DNA of 43,072 nucleotides from an uncultured Prevotellaceae bacterium (GCA_900316835.1 ONEL01000022.1:1-43072), one strand, 5' to 3'. Positions 33,738-43,072 are shown, counted from the stretch's first letter. Translations and numbers: made by a program. The notes: generated by a model not told the origin, from the sequence alone.

Positions 33738-34973
33738 CTATATTATCTTATTAAACAATTCAATATATTGCTTGGCTATCTTGCTGGCGGCAAACTTGCG
33801 CTCTACCTCGTTGTGGAGGAATTGGCGCGAGACACCGGCGTCGATGGCCCACTCAATGCCCGTTGCCACGCTGGCAGGGTCTTTATATTGTGCTATATAG
33901 CCAGTGGTGAGGTGGTCCACGATGTCGGCTTGTCCGCCCTGCCCAAAAGTCACAGGCAAGCAACCGCTTGCCTGTCCCTCAATGAGAGTGCCAGGCAGGT
34001 TCTCGTAGAGCGCTGTGGATAGCACCACGTCGCTGTGGCGGTAGAGGCGACTTAATTGCTCCGTACCGCCTATAGTACCCAGCCATGTGCAAGGCACTTG
34101 CACCTTGTCGAGCAGTGCCTTGTCATGCAAGTCACCATATAGAACAAAATGAATTTTTTGCGCCAGTTCGGGCTTGTTGCGTGCAATGAAGCGGGTGGTC
34201 TCAATAAATTCCATGAAACCTTTCACTTCCACGTCGAGTCGACGCGCTCCCATCACTATAATCTTCTTGTCGGTGGGAATGCCGTCAATCTCACCACTGA
34301 GGCGAGTGTAGTCGAAGTGATGAATAGGGAAAGCGTTGTAGATAACGCTCAGGTCGCAACCCGCCATGGCGGTGCTCTGGCGGCAGCACTCAGCTAGCCA
34401 GTGGCTCACAGCCACAAAGTGGATGGGCACCTGGCTGTAGAGCTGCAGTTTTTTCTCTTGTAGGGTGGTGGAGAGGTCGTCGCCGTGGGTCTTGAGCAGT
34501 GGGCAACTGTGGCAACGCTCCTTGTAGCGCTCGCACTCAAACGAGTAGTGGCACACCCCTGTGCAGTTCCACATGTCGTGCATGGTCCACACTATGGGTT
34601 TGCCGGTAGCCCCCAGCCGCTTTATCGCCCCCAGCGATAGCGTGCCCTGGTTTACCCAGTTGAGGCACACCACATGGGCATCACGCACCCATGGATGCCG
34701 TGCGATATTAATGCCGTGAGAGCAGGTGTCGATCTTGAATAGTGTGTCACGACGCATACCGTTGCGCAGGTACACCCCCAGGCGCTCGGCGAGGAAGTTC
34801 CACTTGTTGAGCAATGGTGACCCCATCACTCCCACAAGCGGGTCGTCACTCTGCCTGTCGATGACAAGCATTCGGGCATCCACGCCCTCCTCTTGCAGGG
34901 CATGCACTAGCCTGAGCGACACTATTGCCGCTCCTCCCTGCATGTCGCTATGGTTGATTATAACTACCTTCAT
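33738..34973 (-). CDS. GT4-family glycosyltransferase
   Basis: A 411-aa GT-B enzyme. The N-terminal domain opens with HSDMQGGAAIVSLRLVHAL, the acceptor-side Gly-rich loop. WTMHDMWNCTGVCHYSFEC with further cysteines (about 128-160) is a Cys-rich insert known from WcaC-like colanic-acid enzymes. The donor domain has ENLPGTLIE (E-x7-E), followed by GQASGCLPVTFGQGG. It transfers a sugar in capsule or exopolysaccharide synthesis. It begins 4 bases after the acetyltransferase gene, forming a tight two-gene operon. Confidence 0.9.
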   Translation of the reverse strand: MKVVIINHSDMQGGAAIVSLRLVHALQEEGVDARMLVIDRQSDDPLVGVMGSPLLNKWNFLAERLGVYLRNGMRRDTLFKIDTCSHGINIARHPWVRDAHVVCLNWVNQGTLSLGAIKRLGATGKPIVWTMHDMWNCTGVCHYSFECERYKERCHSCPLLKTHGDDLSTTLQEKKLQLYSQVPIHFVAVSHWLAECCRQSTAMAGCDLSVIYNAFPIHHFDYTRLSGEIDGIPTDKKIIVMGARRLDVEVKGFMEFIETTRFIARNKPELAQKIHFVLYGDLHDKALLDKVQVPCTWLGTIGGTEQLSRLYRHSDVVLSTALYENLPGTLIEGQASGCLPVTFGQGGQADIVDHLTTGYIAQYKDPASVATGIEWAIDAGVSRQFLHNEVERKFAASKIAKQYIELFNKII

Positions 34974-34977
34974 CGCA

Positions 34978-35562
34978 TTATCCCCTCAGTGGCAAGTCCA
35001 CCTTTTCACCGTTTAGTTTCACAATTCTTGCCGGATTGCCAGCCACAGTAGCATTGCCGGGGACATCGCTATTGACCACAGCTCCAGCCCCAATGGTCAC
35101 GTTGTCGCCAATGCTCACGCCACCAAAAACCGTCGCGCCCGTGAAAATCTTCACATTATTGCCCACTGTGGGGCGGTGACCATGGCAGTCGTTGCCCAGA
35201 GTGACCAGGTGTAGGCAGTAGAAATTCTCGCCTATGCGCTCGGCATTGAGATAGGTGGCATAGTTGTGCTCGAAGTGGCACCCGGCACCAATGTCGCGAC
35301 ACCAAATGTTGAGAGTGCGCTCGGGTGGCAGTAGCCACTTGATAAAGAACGACTTATACTCTCCTAGCCTGTAGTAGAACAGGTTGCGATACACGCGCTG
35401 GCGTGTGCACACCTTAACGAAAGTCACCACGCCACCATCGCCCTCGCCATAGTGCTTGAGGTCCTGGTCGTGGACTCGCTTGTTGCACAGGTACAGAGCT
35501 ATGTGGGGCAACATCCTGAGCGATGACGCTGTGAGCAGCGCAAATTGTGTGTAAGGGTTCAT
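34978..35562 (-). CDS. hexapeptide-repeat O-acetyltransferase (serine acetyltransferase-like)
   Basis: A 194-aa protein. The C-terminal half is a left-handed beta helix: VGNNVKIFTGATVFGGVSIG, then DNVTIGAGAVVNSDVPGN and ATVAGNPARIV. HRPTVGNN and CHFEHNYATY supply active-site histidines. The N-terminal 80 residues form a helical region. Members next to glycosyltransferases usually acetylate sugars rather than serine, and that is the better guess here. A consensus promoter lies at 35602-35633, so this is the first gene of the operon with the GT4 enzyme. Confidence 0.87.
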   Translation of the reverse strand: MNPYTQFALLTASSLRMLPHIALYLCNKRVHDQDLKHYGEGDGGVVTFVKVCTRQRVYRNLFYYRLGEYKSFFIKWLLPPERTLNIWCRDIGAGCHFEHNYATYLNAERIGENFYCLHLVTLGNDCHGHRPTVGNNVKIFTGATVFGGVSIGDNVTIGAGAVVNSDVPGNATVAGNPARIVKLNGEKVDLPLRG

Positions 35563-35601
35563 TACAGTGGTTTTAATGTCACATCACGATTTTCTAAACC
35601 G

Positions 35602-35633
35602 CAAAAATAGTGAAAAACTTTCACACAACCAAA
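35602..35633 (-). promoter_or_regulatory. consensus promoter of the acetyltransferase-GT4 operon
   Basis: On the minus strand TTTG (complement of 35630-35633), 20 bp, then TATTTTTG (complement of 35602-35609). The start codon at 35562 is about 35 bases beyond the predicted start of transcription. Confidence 0.7.
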
Positions 35634-35666
35634 TTAGAGGACAACATGAAACTCAAAGAAAAGAAA

Positions 35667-35693
35667 CGTGCGCCTCTTGGAAAGAAACGCACG
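35667..35693 (-). terminator. terminator of the 735-aa secreted-protein gene
   Basis: On the minus strand CGTGCG and CGCACG pair around a 15-base loop and are followed by TTTCTTTTCTTT. The stem is short, but the T-rich tail and the position 37 bases past the stop codon support the call. Confidence 0.6.
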
Positions 35694-35729
35694 ATTCTCA
35701 ATTAAAAGATATATCTCTTGTAGATGGTC

Positions 35730-37937
35730 TTATTTTATAACCTTAGATGTAGAACGAGTGCCGTTGTCATAGCTGGTGACAACGATATTCACTCCCTTGA
35801 ACGGCGCATCGCTCTCTACACCCATCAGGTTGTAGTACTTCACGCTGGTGACCTTGGGCTCAACGAGCAACTTGCTTGTCCCGGTAACTACCATTCCGGC
35901 CTCCAATGGATAAACTACATAGTTGTTGCTTACGCCACCACCAGTATAGGGTGTATTCTTAAGCGATATATTGCTTGTCGTAGTATTCTTCTTCACAACT
36001 GCGTCAAACTCATAGACATTTCCTTGCGTGAAGCTGCTCAAGTCGCCAATAAATGAGCCATCGGCAACAAAACCACCTTTCAGCGCAGGACCATTAATGT
36101 CACCTTGAGGTGCCTCAACGTAGAACTTGCCATCGCCATCATATACTGCCCACTTAATGTGTACAATTTCCTGAGGTTTGGGTTCAACAAAGAAATAAGT
36201 ATTTCCATCCACAGTAGAAGCCTGAGTTCCCATGAAGCTAGCGGGGCTGTAGGTGTTGAGGTTGTAACTCGAAATTGCCGCTGTTTTGCTCTCTATCTTA
36301 GAAACCTTAATCTCGGGGTTCGCACGATTGACCAGCTTGCCCACAACATGCAAATCTTTCTTCACATAATTACTAGGATTCTCAACATCAAGAACAACCC
36401 AATTGCTCTGGTCATAAGGCTCATTATAATCATAGAAGCGTTTCATTCCATCTATGGCATCGCCAGCCTTCACACTAGGATTGCGGTACTTTCCGTAGTC
36501 CTTAGCATAAAGCTTTTCACCCACAACACGCACACCATATAGATGCTCGGAGTCTACAACTTCATAAGTAATGTTCTCGGCACCACTCTCGGCAATGTCA
36601 CCAAGTTCCTTCTCAACAGGGAATAGCTGACACTGTTTATAGGAATAGGCTTCGTTACCGGAAATTTTTTCCTTTACCGCAACCTGCTCCCAGAAACCAA
36701 CAGCACCATCCTTCATGCCAAGTTTATAGATGGGTGTAGTACCACCGGTCCACTTTTTAGTTGTTACATCATAGTAACTAATATAATTCTTGAAGAACCC
36801 TATATTATCACCTTCGGGTCCCCATCCAGGCCATAGTTTCTTACCATAAGAAACTGAGCTATTTGTGTTGTGATTCACATCGGTGTAGCAATCATGACCA
36901 TGATGACCATAACCATTGTATAGAACATCGCTATTGGTACAACCTGTTACAGATATCGATGCTGATGAAACAGTTCCTAGAATCAGATTTGTGGGAGAGA
37001 AACTTGCTGTAGATTTTACTATGGGAGCAGTTGATGAATCAAAAAATGGCTGAAGCATGTTATTAGTTGTTTCCAATGACGTGCTTTCTATAACAACAGG
37101 CAATCCAGCTGGGATAATATTCCCTTGACTGACTTCTTCGGTTGTAGCAAGTTCTCCCTCAACTGATGGCATAGCAGTTACTTTATAAACTTTAACCTCA
37201 CTACCACTAGGCACTTTGTAAGAGAACGCTGTCCTGAGTGTTGTATAGTATTTGCCATTTTGTGTGAAAGACGAAATTGGTGCAGCCGCAAAGTAATTAT
37301 CTGTTAAATTCAATGGCTCGATATACCAATGACATTTTTCTGGAGCATTTGCATAGTTGGTGCTGTTATCTACTGATGTCATTACAACTTTTCCACTTTC
37401 ATCACCGAAAAAACGAGTCTCATTCATTCCATATATTCCAAAACTAACATCTAAATTGATGTATGCAGTATACAAACTAGTGTTTTTAATATTATCAATG
37501 AAGGCATACATTCCTTTAAGTCCATTGGCTTTAGCTAAGAATGATGTTCCAACGTAAACACAAGTAGAAATATATTTGAGACCAACACCTTGTGAAATGA
37601 TATCGTATTTATTGCTAGCACCACTTCCTGTTTTATCTAAATAGATAACAGTCCCTGGATCGGTGAAAACAGAGTTCTGGTTTACCAATTTTATATCAGT
37701 CTGTAAAAAAGGTTGAACTCTATTCATTGCATTCTCTTGTCCTGTTTCACTCGTTAAGTTACTTAGGCCTCCAACAATTTTCTGCGCACTGATTGTGTCA
37801 TTGACAATGCTCATATACTTCTCGGTAGCGTAACTGCGCAGACGGTAAAAACCATTTCCATTGAGTTGTGCCAGCATTGCTGATGAGAAGCAAGTTAGCA
37901 GAAGCAATATAAAATAAAATCTTTTCATTGTCTCCAA
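35730..37937 (-). CDS. large secreted protein with YYNxxGVES-type C-terminal tail
   Basis: A 735-aa exported protein. A signal peptide ends near AMLAQ (about residue 23), and the true start may be Met4 (MKRFYF). After it, GFYRLRSYATEKYMSI resembles the start of each repeat of the neighbouring 1580-aa protein (for example GVYRIQNVATSKYVKV). The middle is beta-rich and unassigned. The last ~35 residues (VKYYNLMGVES, PFKGVNIVVTSYDNGTRS, KVIK) are nearly the same as the end of the neighbour and look like a secretion or surface-sorting tail. It is flanked by terminators. It is more AT-rich than the neighbour. Function unknown, probably surface-exposed. Confidence 0.8.
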   Translation of the reverse strand: METMKRFYFILLLLTCFSSAMLAQLNGNGFYRLRSYATEKYMSIVNDTISAQKIVGGLSNLTSETGQENAMNRVQPFLQTDIKLVNQNSVFTDPGTVIYLDKTGSGASNKYDIISQGVGLKYISTCVYVGTSFLAKANGLKGMYAFIDNIKNTSLYTAYINLDVSFGIYGMNETRFFGDESGKVVMTSVDNSTNYANAPEKCHWYIEPLNLTDNYFAAAPISSFTQNGKYYTTLRTAFSYKVPSGSEVKVYKVTAMPSVEGELATTEEVSQGNIIPAGLPVVIESTSLETTNNMLQPFFDSSTAPIVKSTASFSPTNLILGTVSSASISVTGCTNSDVLYNGYGHHGHDCYTDVNHNTNSSVSYGKKLWPGWGPEGDNIGFFKNYISYYDVTTKKWTGGTTPIYKLGMKDGAVGFWEQVAVKEKISGNEAYSYKQCQLFPVEKELGDIAESGAENITYEVVDSEHLYGVRVVGEKLYAKDYGKYRNPSVKAGDAIDGMKRFYDYNEPYDQSNWVVLDVENPSNYVKKDLHVVGKLVNRANPEIKVSKIESKTAAISSYNLNTYSPASFMGTQASTVDGNTYFFVEPKPQEIVHIKWAVYDGDGKFYVEAPQGDINGPALKGGFVADGSFIGDLSSFTQGNVYEFDAVVKKNTTTSNISLKNTPYTGGGVSNNYVVYPLEAGMVVTGTSKLLVEPKVTSVKYYNLMGVESDAPFKGVNIVVTSYDNGTRSTSKVIK

Positions 37938-37963
37938 AATTACTCTAAAGGTAAAACATCAAT

Positions 37964-38002
37964 AACAAGGGTAGGCTTAGCAATGCGTTGCCTACCCTTG
38001 TT
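37964..38002 (-). terminator. terminator after the 1580-aa protein gene
   Basis: A perfect 13-bp stem (AACAAGGGTAGGC at 37964-37976 with its complement at 37990-38002) and a 13-base loop, 20 bases past the stop codon of the 1580-aa gene. The following minus strand is T-rich but interrupted, so termination may be partial and allow read-through into the 735-aa gene. Confidence 0.7.
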
Positions 38003-38021
38003 GATTAATGATAGACTTTAA

Positions 38022-41000
38022 TTATTTGATTGCCTTAACCACGGCACGAGTGCCATCGGTAAAGGTGGTCACAATAATGTTCACGCCATCGAATGGAGTG
38101 GTGCTCTCAACCCCCAGGGTGTTATAGTAGCGCACCATCTTCACTTCCTTGCTCGCGTTCACATTGTCGATGCTTGTGAAAGTTCCATCAGGATACTCGA
38201 AGATGAAGCCTGGAGGATTGCTTGGGTCGCCTTGGTCAAATGATGTATCGGTTGTGAAGTTCTCATCAACGATACTCTCAGTTTCACGATTGTAACCAAG
38301 CAAGTAGGCATTGTTGCCCTCAAGTTCCTGAATGTTATCCTTCCAGAAACCAAGTCCATTCATGTCGAGACCAACCTCCAACTCATCTTGCACAAGTTCC
38401 TTGTTGGCAAGAACAAGATAGTTATTGGAATCTTCACTCTTAACATCCTCTCCAAAGAACGATCCCACGAGGAGGTTTCCTTCTGTTTGCTCGGAGATAA
38501 CCTTTGGACGGATGCCCATGGTTGTTGCATCTTGAATGCCGAGTTTAGAATAGAGCAGCTCCTTGAGCATTTCCTTCAGTTGGCTAAGACTTGCGGTCTC
38601 AACAGCGGGCTTGGTGGGCTCGCCGCTTGGTCGCAGAGTAACGTTGAGCTCGGCCTCGGCCTCCTTGGGAGCAAGCATAGTGCGCACTACAACTGGAGTT
38701 TGTGCCGGGATAACGTTGCCTTCCACCTTGCTCAGAGTGGCAATGTAATAAACATTGGTGTGAGCCGGCTTGTCGCCAACAGCATTCACTTGCGATGTAG
38801 CCTTGCGAGTTGCTGAAATGGTGTAAACGTCAACCTCTCCATTCTGGTTTTCAATCTTAGCGTCGAAGTCGAGGTAAGCTGTGGTGAAGTAGTAGGTATC
38901 GCCCACGTTGGTCACACCCTCACCATCCACGTCGGTTATAGTGGCTTGAGCCATGTCGGCCTTGAGGTAGAATGGCACATAGGCTGCCTCGTCATAGTTT
39001 GCGTCATCCTCGCTGAAAGGCTCGAGGAACCACTTGCCGGCGTCAACGTTGGCAAGCTCATCCTTGCTGTCGTAGCCAAATGTGCCATCGGCATCCTGGC
39101 GCAGGCAATAGGTAGTGCCATAGTTGAAGTCGGGTCGCTGCAGAGCGTTGAGAAGCAGTTGTCCGATAGCAGGTTGCAGCCCCACACCGCCGGTGTTGCC
39201 GTTGCCATCAATGAAGTAGCTCTGCACATAGGGTATAGCGTTCTCTTTGAGCTTAGCCCACATTTCGTCGGGGGCGTCAAGATATTGAGCTGTGCGCCAT
39301 GCGATGTTATATAGCTTAGCCATCATGGAGTTTCCATTTTGGGTAGCTTCAGCTTCCATGGCCTTGAGCTTGTTGACCAGCGCGGTCTTGTCCTTGCCAA
39401 TGGCGCTGAGAGCGGTGTTAGCCAGGTCGCAATACTCAGCCAGGTCGGGGATGTTAACCTCGAGGGTATAGGCCTGCTTGCCAGTTGTGGTGATGACGGG
39501 GGCGGTGTAGAGGTTGAGATCGAGGGTGCCAACCAAAGTTTTAACCAGTGGCTCTACAAGACCGGCATACTGGCTATAGTTTGGATTCTCGGCAATCTTG
39601 TCGTTAACAACCTTCACGCCGGCGTCGGCGATAATGCCCAGCATGTCGTTGATGAGCAACATGTAGTCACCCACGTCAACGCCCTGAGAGCGAAGCTTGC
39701 TGATGGGTAGCGTCTTGGTGTTCTTGGTCTCGCCTGTGCCCAGGTAGATTACAGTGCCGGCAGCGGTCAATGCCTCGTCGAGCGAAGCGGTGGGAGCAGC
39801 GCTAAACGGACCGGTAACGAGAACATACTTGCCATCCTGACCAGCATTCTTGATGCGGAAGTAGCCATTCACGGGCTCGGCCTTCACAGCGTCGGCGAAG
39901 CCCCACCAGAAGTTGGTGTTTTGCAGGTCGACAGTTGTTGCGTCCTCGTAGCCGAAGGTGCCGTTGCTCTCGGCGCTGAGGTAGTAGGTGTGACCTTCCT
40001 TGATGTTGTCGATGTTGGCACGCACGAGGGCAATGAGTGTGCTGTTGGTGCCACCCTGCCCACTGTGCTCGGTGAGATATTCCTTAACCTTAGTCACGCA
40101 CCACTGCCACATGGTGCCATTGAACGATGGATACTTCTTGCGCCATTCATTAACGATATCGTCGGGGATGACGGGAGCGGTGGCGTAGGCATAGTAAGCA
40201 TTCTCCTCGCCGGGCACTTGGCGAATCTGCATGAAGGCGTTAGCCTCGATAAACTCGCGCATGCGTGCCTTAGCTTGTGCTATGTGCTCGGGTGTGGAAC
40301 GCCCTGTGAGCACCTTGTCAATCACGGCCTCGCCCAGCTCGATAGCGTGCTGGATGTACTGCTGCACGTCGTGACCGTCGCCCACGAGGTTGGTAACCTT
40401 GTAGGAGCCGTCGCTCATTTGCTCGCCCACGGTAACCTGAATGGGTGTGGCATTGTCTTCATCAACGTTTACCTTAGCATAGTACATGCCCTCAACGTGC
40501 ACATACTTGTCTTGCCCCACATTGTGTATCTTGTAGAAGTCGCTCTCCACAGGCTGGTCTTCCTGTTGCAGGTCGATACCCCATTGTAGGCGGGTGTTGG
40601 TAGTGCTGAAGTCCTCGGCGTCAACGTAGCCGAATGTCTGGTCGGTGTCCTCGCTCAGGTAGTAGGTGTGTCCCTGCTCAATCTTGTCGATATTGTTGAG
40701 CACGTAGGCAGCGAGTGTGCTGTTGGTTCCGTGAGAGCTGAGATATTGCTTCACGTAGTTTACGCCATAGGCCCATGCAGCCTCCTTGGTTTCATCGTCG
40801 ATCACGCCATGACGATACATCTCGTGATAAACGTCGTAGGGGATCTCGGGGATGGTGGCGTAGGCATAGACATAGTTGGTGCCGGTCACGGGCTTGATGC
40901 GCATGTAGGCATTGTCGCGAACGAACTTCTCCATGTAGTCCTGAGCATACTCAATGTCTTCCTGTTCCGACATTTCTTTGAGTACAGCAGCAATGGCGCC

Positions 41001-42764
41001 CTTGCCCAGCAAGATAGCCTTGTTGATGTAGCTCAAGATGTCGACAGTTCTCACTTTGCCATTGTCATCGGTATAGGTAGAGCTGAGGTTGGTAACCTTG
41101 TAGCTACCGTCGTCGAGCTTGCCGGCATAGGTTACATGAATCTCGCTGGCATTGTCCTCGGTCTCAAATGGGCGAGCATAGTAGGGACCTGTGACCTTCA
41201 CGTAGTCGCCGGTCTCAACGTTGCGCACCTTGTAGGTGCCACTGGTGAGGTTCTCGGGCTCAATCTCCTCAACGTCAAATCCCCACTGATACCAGTCGTT
41301 GTCCTTAATGGCATTGAAGTCGGCCTCCAGACCATTGCCACTGCCCTTGGGGTAGTAGTCGAATGTGTCGTTCTGCTCGGCGCCCAGGTAGTAGGTCACG
41401 CCAGGTTTGATGTTGTCGATGTTGGCAAGGATATAGGACTTGAGTGTGTTGTCGGTGCCACCGGTGAGATATTGCTTCACATAGTTCACGCCATATTGCC
41501 AGCAGTCGTCGGCATTGTTCACACCGGTGATGTGACCTACCATGGCGTTAACCACCTCGGATGGTAGCTCGGGGATGTGAGCGTAGGCATAGACGGCGTC
41601 TTTGCCATCAACGCCCTTCATGCTCATGAAGGCGTTTTCAAGGATGAAGTTCTCCATGAAGTTTTGAGCGATGAGGATGTTGTCCTGGCTAGCGGGATTC
41701 ACACCATCGCCCTGAGTGAGCACGTTGTAGATAGCGGTCTTGCCCAGCAAGATAGCTTTCTCGATATAGCTGTAGATCTCAATGTCCTCGCCGTTGAATG
41801 TGGCGCCCACGTTGGTAACACGGTCGCTACCATCCTCGTTCTTGCCATCAATGGTGAGTCGCAGCTCGCTGGCGTCGTCGTCACTCTCAGCATCTGGCTT
41901 GGCATAGTACTTGCCGTGAATCTTGACATACTTGCCGGTGTGGATGTTGCGCACTTTGTAGGTGCCGTCGTTCATGTTGTCGGTGTTGGCTTTTGGCACG
42001 AGTTTCCACTCGGCATTGGCAGGGCCGGTGAGGTCGGAAAAAGCCTCAACGTAGCCGAAAGTGCCATCGGCATCGCCGGTAAGCAAGTAGGTGTAGCCGG
42101 GATGTATTTTCTTCAAGTTTGCCCTAATTTTTGCAGCCAGGCCTGCATCGGTTCCACCGGGTCCACTGTGATCTTGCAAGTAGTTGTAAACCTGCTCAAC
42201 ACACCATGCCCACATGTCGGTGCCATAATCTGAGCTGTAGCCGGGGAACTTCTTTGCCCACTCAGCCTCAATTTTGGCGGGGATAGTTGGCACGATTGCG
42301 ATAGCATAGTAGGTGTTGGCTTTGCCATCCACGGGCTTGATGCTCATGTAGGCATTCTCACGCACAAACTTATGCATCTCGTCGAGAGCTGTTTGAACAT
42401 TGTCGGGGTCGGAACTGCTCAATGTTTCCCTGAGCAGACTCTCGCCAATGATAAGTGCCTTACCAATGTAGTCATACACCTCAACGTCTTTAGTTTGTCC
42501 ATTTTGGGTGTAGGTCGAGGCGAGTCCGTTGAGCTTGTAGCTATCGTTGGCGTTCTTGCCAGCAATGCTCACCTTGATGTCGCTGGCGGTAGTCTGCGCA
42601 GCTTCGCTTGGCGCAGCCGCATAGGGTCCAGTGACTTTGACATACTTGGAAGTGGCTACATTCTGAATGCGATAGACGCCACTCTGTGGTGCTTGCGCTT
42701 GAGCACAAAACGCCATCGTGAGCACCATGATGAGCGTCATCGCGAAAGAAATCGCTTTCCTCAT
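38022..42764 (-). CDS. 1580-aa secreted protein with five tandem repeat domains
   Basis: A signal peptide (1-24, ending CAQAQ) is followed by five homologous units of about 235 aa starting near residues 29, 265, 505, 738 and 964. Each opens with GxYKVRNVxTGxYVKVxGxYYA, contains YIxKAILLGKxAI and a helical block ending NAYMxIK, then VYAYAxIPEIP, YVKQYL, and closes with ITxGxTYYL and FGY. The fifth unit is the most divergent. Residues ~1210-1540 form a beta-rich region, and the end (VRYYNTLGVES, TPFDGVNIIVTTFTDGTR, KAIK) is the same sorting tail as in the 735-aa protein. A consensus promoter lies 145 bases upstream. Repeats suggest an adhesin or a carbohydrate-binding surface fibre; no catalytic motif was seen. 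Confidence 0.85.
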   Translation of the reverse strand: MRKAISFAMTLIMVLTMAFCAQAQAPQSGVYRIQNVATSKYVKVTGPYAAAPSEAAQTTASDIKVSIAGKNANDSYKLNGLASTYTQNGQTKDVEVYDYIGKALIIGESLLRETLSSSDPDNVQTALDEMHKFVRENAYMSIKPVDGKANTYYAIAIVPTIPAKIEAEWAKKFPGYSSDYGTDMWAWCVEQVYNYLQDHSGPGGTDAGLAAKIRANLKKIHPGYTYLLTGDADGTFGYVEAFSDLTGPANAEWKLVPKANTDNMNDGTYKVRNIHTGKYVKIHGKYYAKPDAESDDDASELRLTIDGKNEDGSDRVTNVGATFNGEDIEIYSYIEKAILLGKTAIYNVLTQGDGVNPASQDNILIAQNFMENFILENAFMSMKGVDGKDAVYAYAHIPELPSEVVNAMVGHITGVNNADDCWQYGVNYVKQYLTGGTDNTLKSYILANIDNIKPGVTYYLGAEQNDTFDYYPKGSGNGLEADFNAIKDNDWYQWGFDVEEIEPENLTSGTYKVRNVETGDYVKVTGPYYARPFETEDNASEIHVTYAGKLDDGSYKVTNLSSTYTDDNGKVRTVDILSYINKAILLGKGAIAAVLKEMSEQEDIEYAQDYMEKFVRDNAYMRIKPVTGTNYVYAYATIPEIPYDVYHEMYRHGVIDDETKEAAWAYGVNYVKQYLSSHGTNSTLAAYVLNNIDKIEQGHTYYLSEDTDQTFGYVDAEDFSTTNTRLQWGIDLQQEDQPVESDFYKIHNVGQDKYVHVEGMYYAKVNVDEDNATPIQVTVGEQMSDGSYKVTNLVGDGHDVQQYIQHAIELGEAVIDKVLTGRSTPEHIAQAKARMREFIEANAFMQIRQVPGEENAYYAYATAPVIPDDIVNEWRKKYPSFNGTMWQWCVTKVKEYLTEHSGQGGTNSTLIALVRANIDNIKEGHTYYLSAESNGTFGYEDATTVDLQNTNFWWGFADAVKAEPVNGYFRIKNAGQDGKYVLVTGPFSAAPTASLDEALTAAGTVIYLGTGETKNTKTLPISKLRSQGVDVGDYMLLINDMLGIIADAGVKVVNDKIAENPNYSQYAGLVEPLVKTLVGTLDLNLYTAPVITTTGKQAYTLEVNIPDLAEYCDLANTALSAIGKDKTALVNKLKAMEAEATQNGNSMMAKLYNIAWRTAQYLDAPDEMWAKLKENAIPYVQSYFIDGNGNTGGVGLQPAIGQLLLNALQRPDFNYGTTYCLRQDADGTFGYDSKDELANVDAGKWFLEPFSEDDANYDEAAYVPFYLKADMAQATITDVDGEGVTNVGDTYYFTTAYLDFDAKIENQNGEVDVYTISATRKATSQVNAVGDKPAHTNVYYIATLSKVEGNVIPAQTPVVVRTMLAPKEAEAELNVTLRPSGEPTKPAVETASLSQLKEMLKELLYSKLGIQDATTMGIRPKVISEQTEGNLLVGSFFGEDVKSEDSNNYLVLANKELVQDELEVGLDMNGLGFWKDNIQELEGNNAYLLGYNRETESIVDENFTTDTSFDQGDPSNPPGFIFEYPDGTFTSIDNVNASKEVKMVRYYNTLGVESTTPFDGVNIIVTTFTDGTRAVVKAIK

Positions 42765-42908
42765 AATTTTACACTTTTTGGGTTTATAAATATTAAAAAA
42801 AATTCCTTGAATTTTATGGTTATGTTTCTAAGCTAAATCAATATAATCATCGTCGATTCTAAAAAAGGAAAGGCAATGTTGCTGATAGCTTGCTGAAAAA
42901 TTAGTGAG

Positions 42909-42939
42909 CAAAGTTATTACCTTTTTTGATAATAACAAA
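42909..42939 (-). promoter_or_regulatory. consensus promoter of the 1580-aa protein gene
   Basis: On the minus strand TTTG (complement of 42936-42939), exactly 19 bp, then TAACTTTG (complement of 42909-42916), a full match to the Bacteroidetes consensus. The leader would be about 135 bases, long and AT-rich. The remainder of 42765-43072 holds no supported gene; the last ~30 bases are G/C-rich and may begin another feature outside the window. Confidence 0.72.
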
Positions 42940-43072
42940 ATTATTAAAGCGTTTTTTGGGGGAAAAGTTATAGTTGAAAGTTCCAATAAGAAGTGCGAAA
43001 GTCTTCTGAAAGTTGTTTTCATAAAATAATATTATGAAAAACACCGAGGGGAACGCCAAGCGGCAAGGGGGC

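Noticed and set aside
42828..43022. 64-aa minus-strand frame upstream of the 1580-aa gene
   Set aside because: It overlaps the consensus promoter and leader of that gene, has a low-complexity composition and no family match.

Overview
The window looks like a chromosomal segment of a Bacteroidales bacterium, probably a gut-type lineage such as Muribaculaceae or Prevotellaceae. The evidence is the promoter style (TTTG or TTG, 19-20 bp, then TAnnTTTG, found upstream of several genes), an ExbB-ExbD-TonB cluster next to pdxJ and nadK, DUF4369, FISUMP and secretion-tail surface proteins, and the general protein flavour. No transposase, integrase, rRNA or CRISPR array was found.

Left part (1-9205) is a defence island, all on the minus strand. 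It holds an XRE regulator, a type III restriction subunit (Res) split by a one-base frameshift, an intact-looking type III methyltransferase (Mod), a DUF262/HNH GmrSD-like protein, a protein ending in a HEPN RX4H motif (DUF4209-like), and the start of a further gene that may be Fic-like. It is bounded on the right by a terminator and the 3' half of a tRNA-Met(CAU) gene whose 5' half is missing, which is what an integration site leaves behind.

Middle part (9206-20968) is a mosaic built around comM (yifB). The intact comM is at 19427-20968. Its 3' end is present twice more in the same orientation (9247-9591 and 17239-17536), and a divergent internal piece lies at 16246-16360. Between these copies sit accessory cargo: a RhuM protein, an HNH endonuclease with HNH-associated repeats, a YoeB-like toxin-antitoxin pair, and the most unusual locus of the window (9768-16103). 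That locus has a pseudokinase-transmembrane-TonB fusion facing away from a four-gene operon: small protein, 933-aa exported coiled-coil protein, second small paralogous protein, and polytopic membrane protein. It has canonical divergent promoters. I do not recognise it as a named system, and it is my best candidate for an undescribed envelope system.

Right of comM (20981-29891) is core genome: a DUF4369 lipoprotein, tcdA, a NagZ-like GH3 enzyme, a phosphopantetheinyl transferase, tonB-exbD-exbB, and pdxJ, all leftward; then nadK and an LD-carboxypeptidase rightward, separated by two short tandem repeats. From 29912 to the end are leftward surface and exopolysaccharide genes: a FISUMP protein with a small partner, a YgjP-like metallopeptidase, a radical SAM enzyme, a GT4 glycosyltransferase with a hexapeptide acetyltransferase, and two large secreted proteins (735 and 1580 aa) that share the same C-terminal tail. 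The 1580-aa protein contains five tandem domains.
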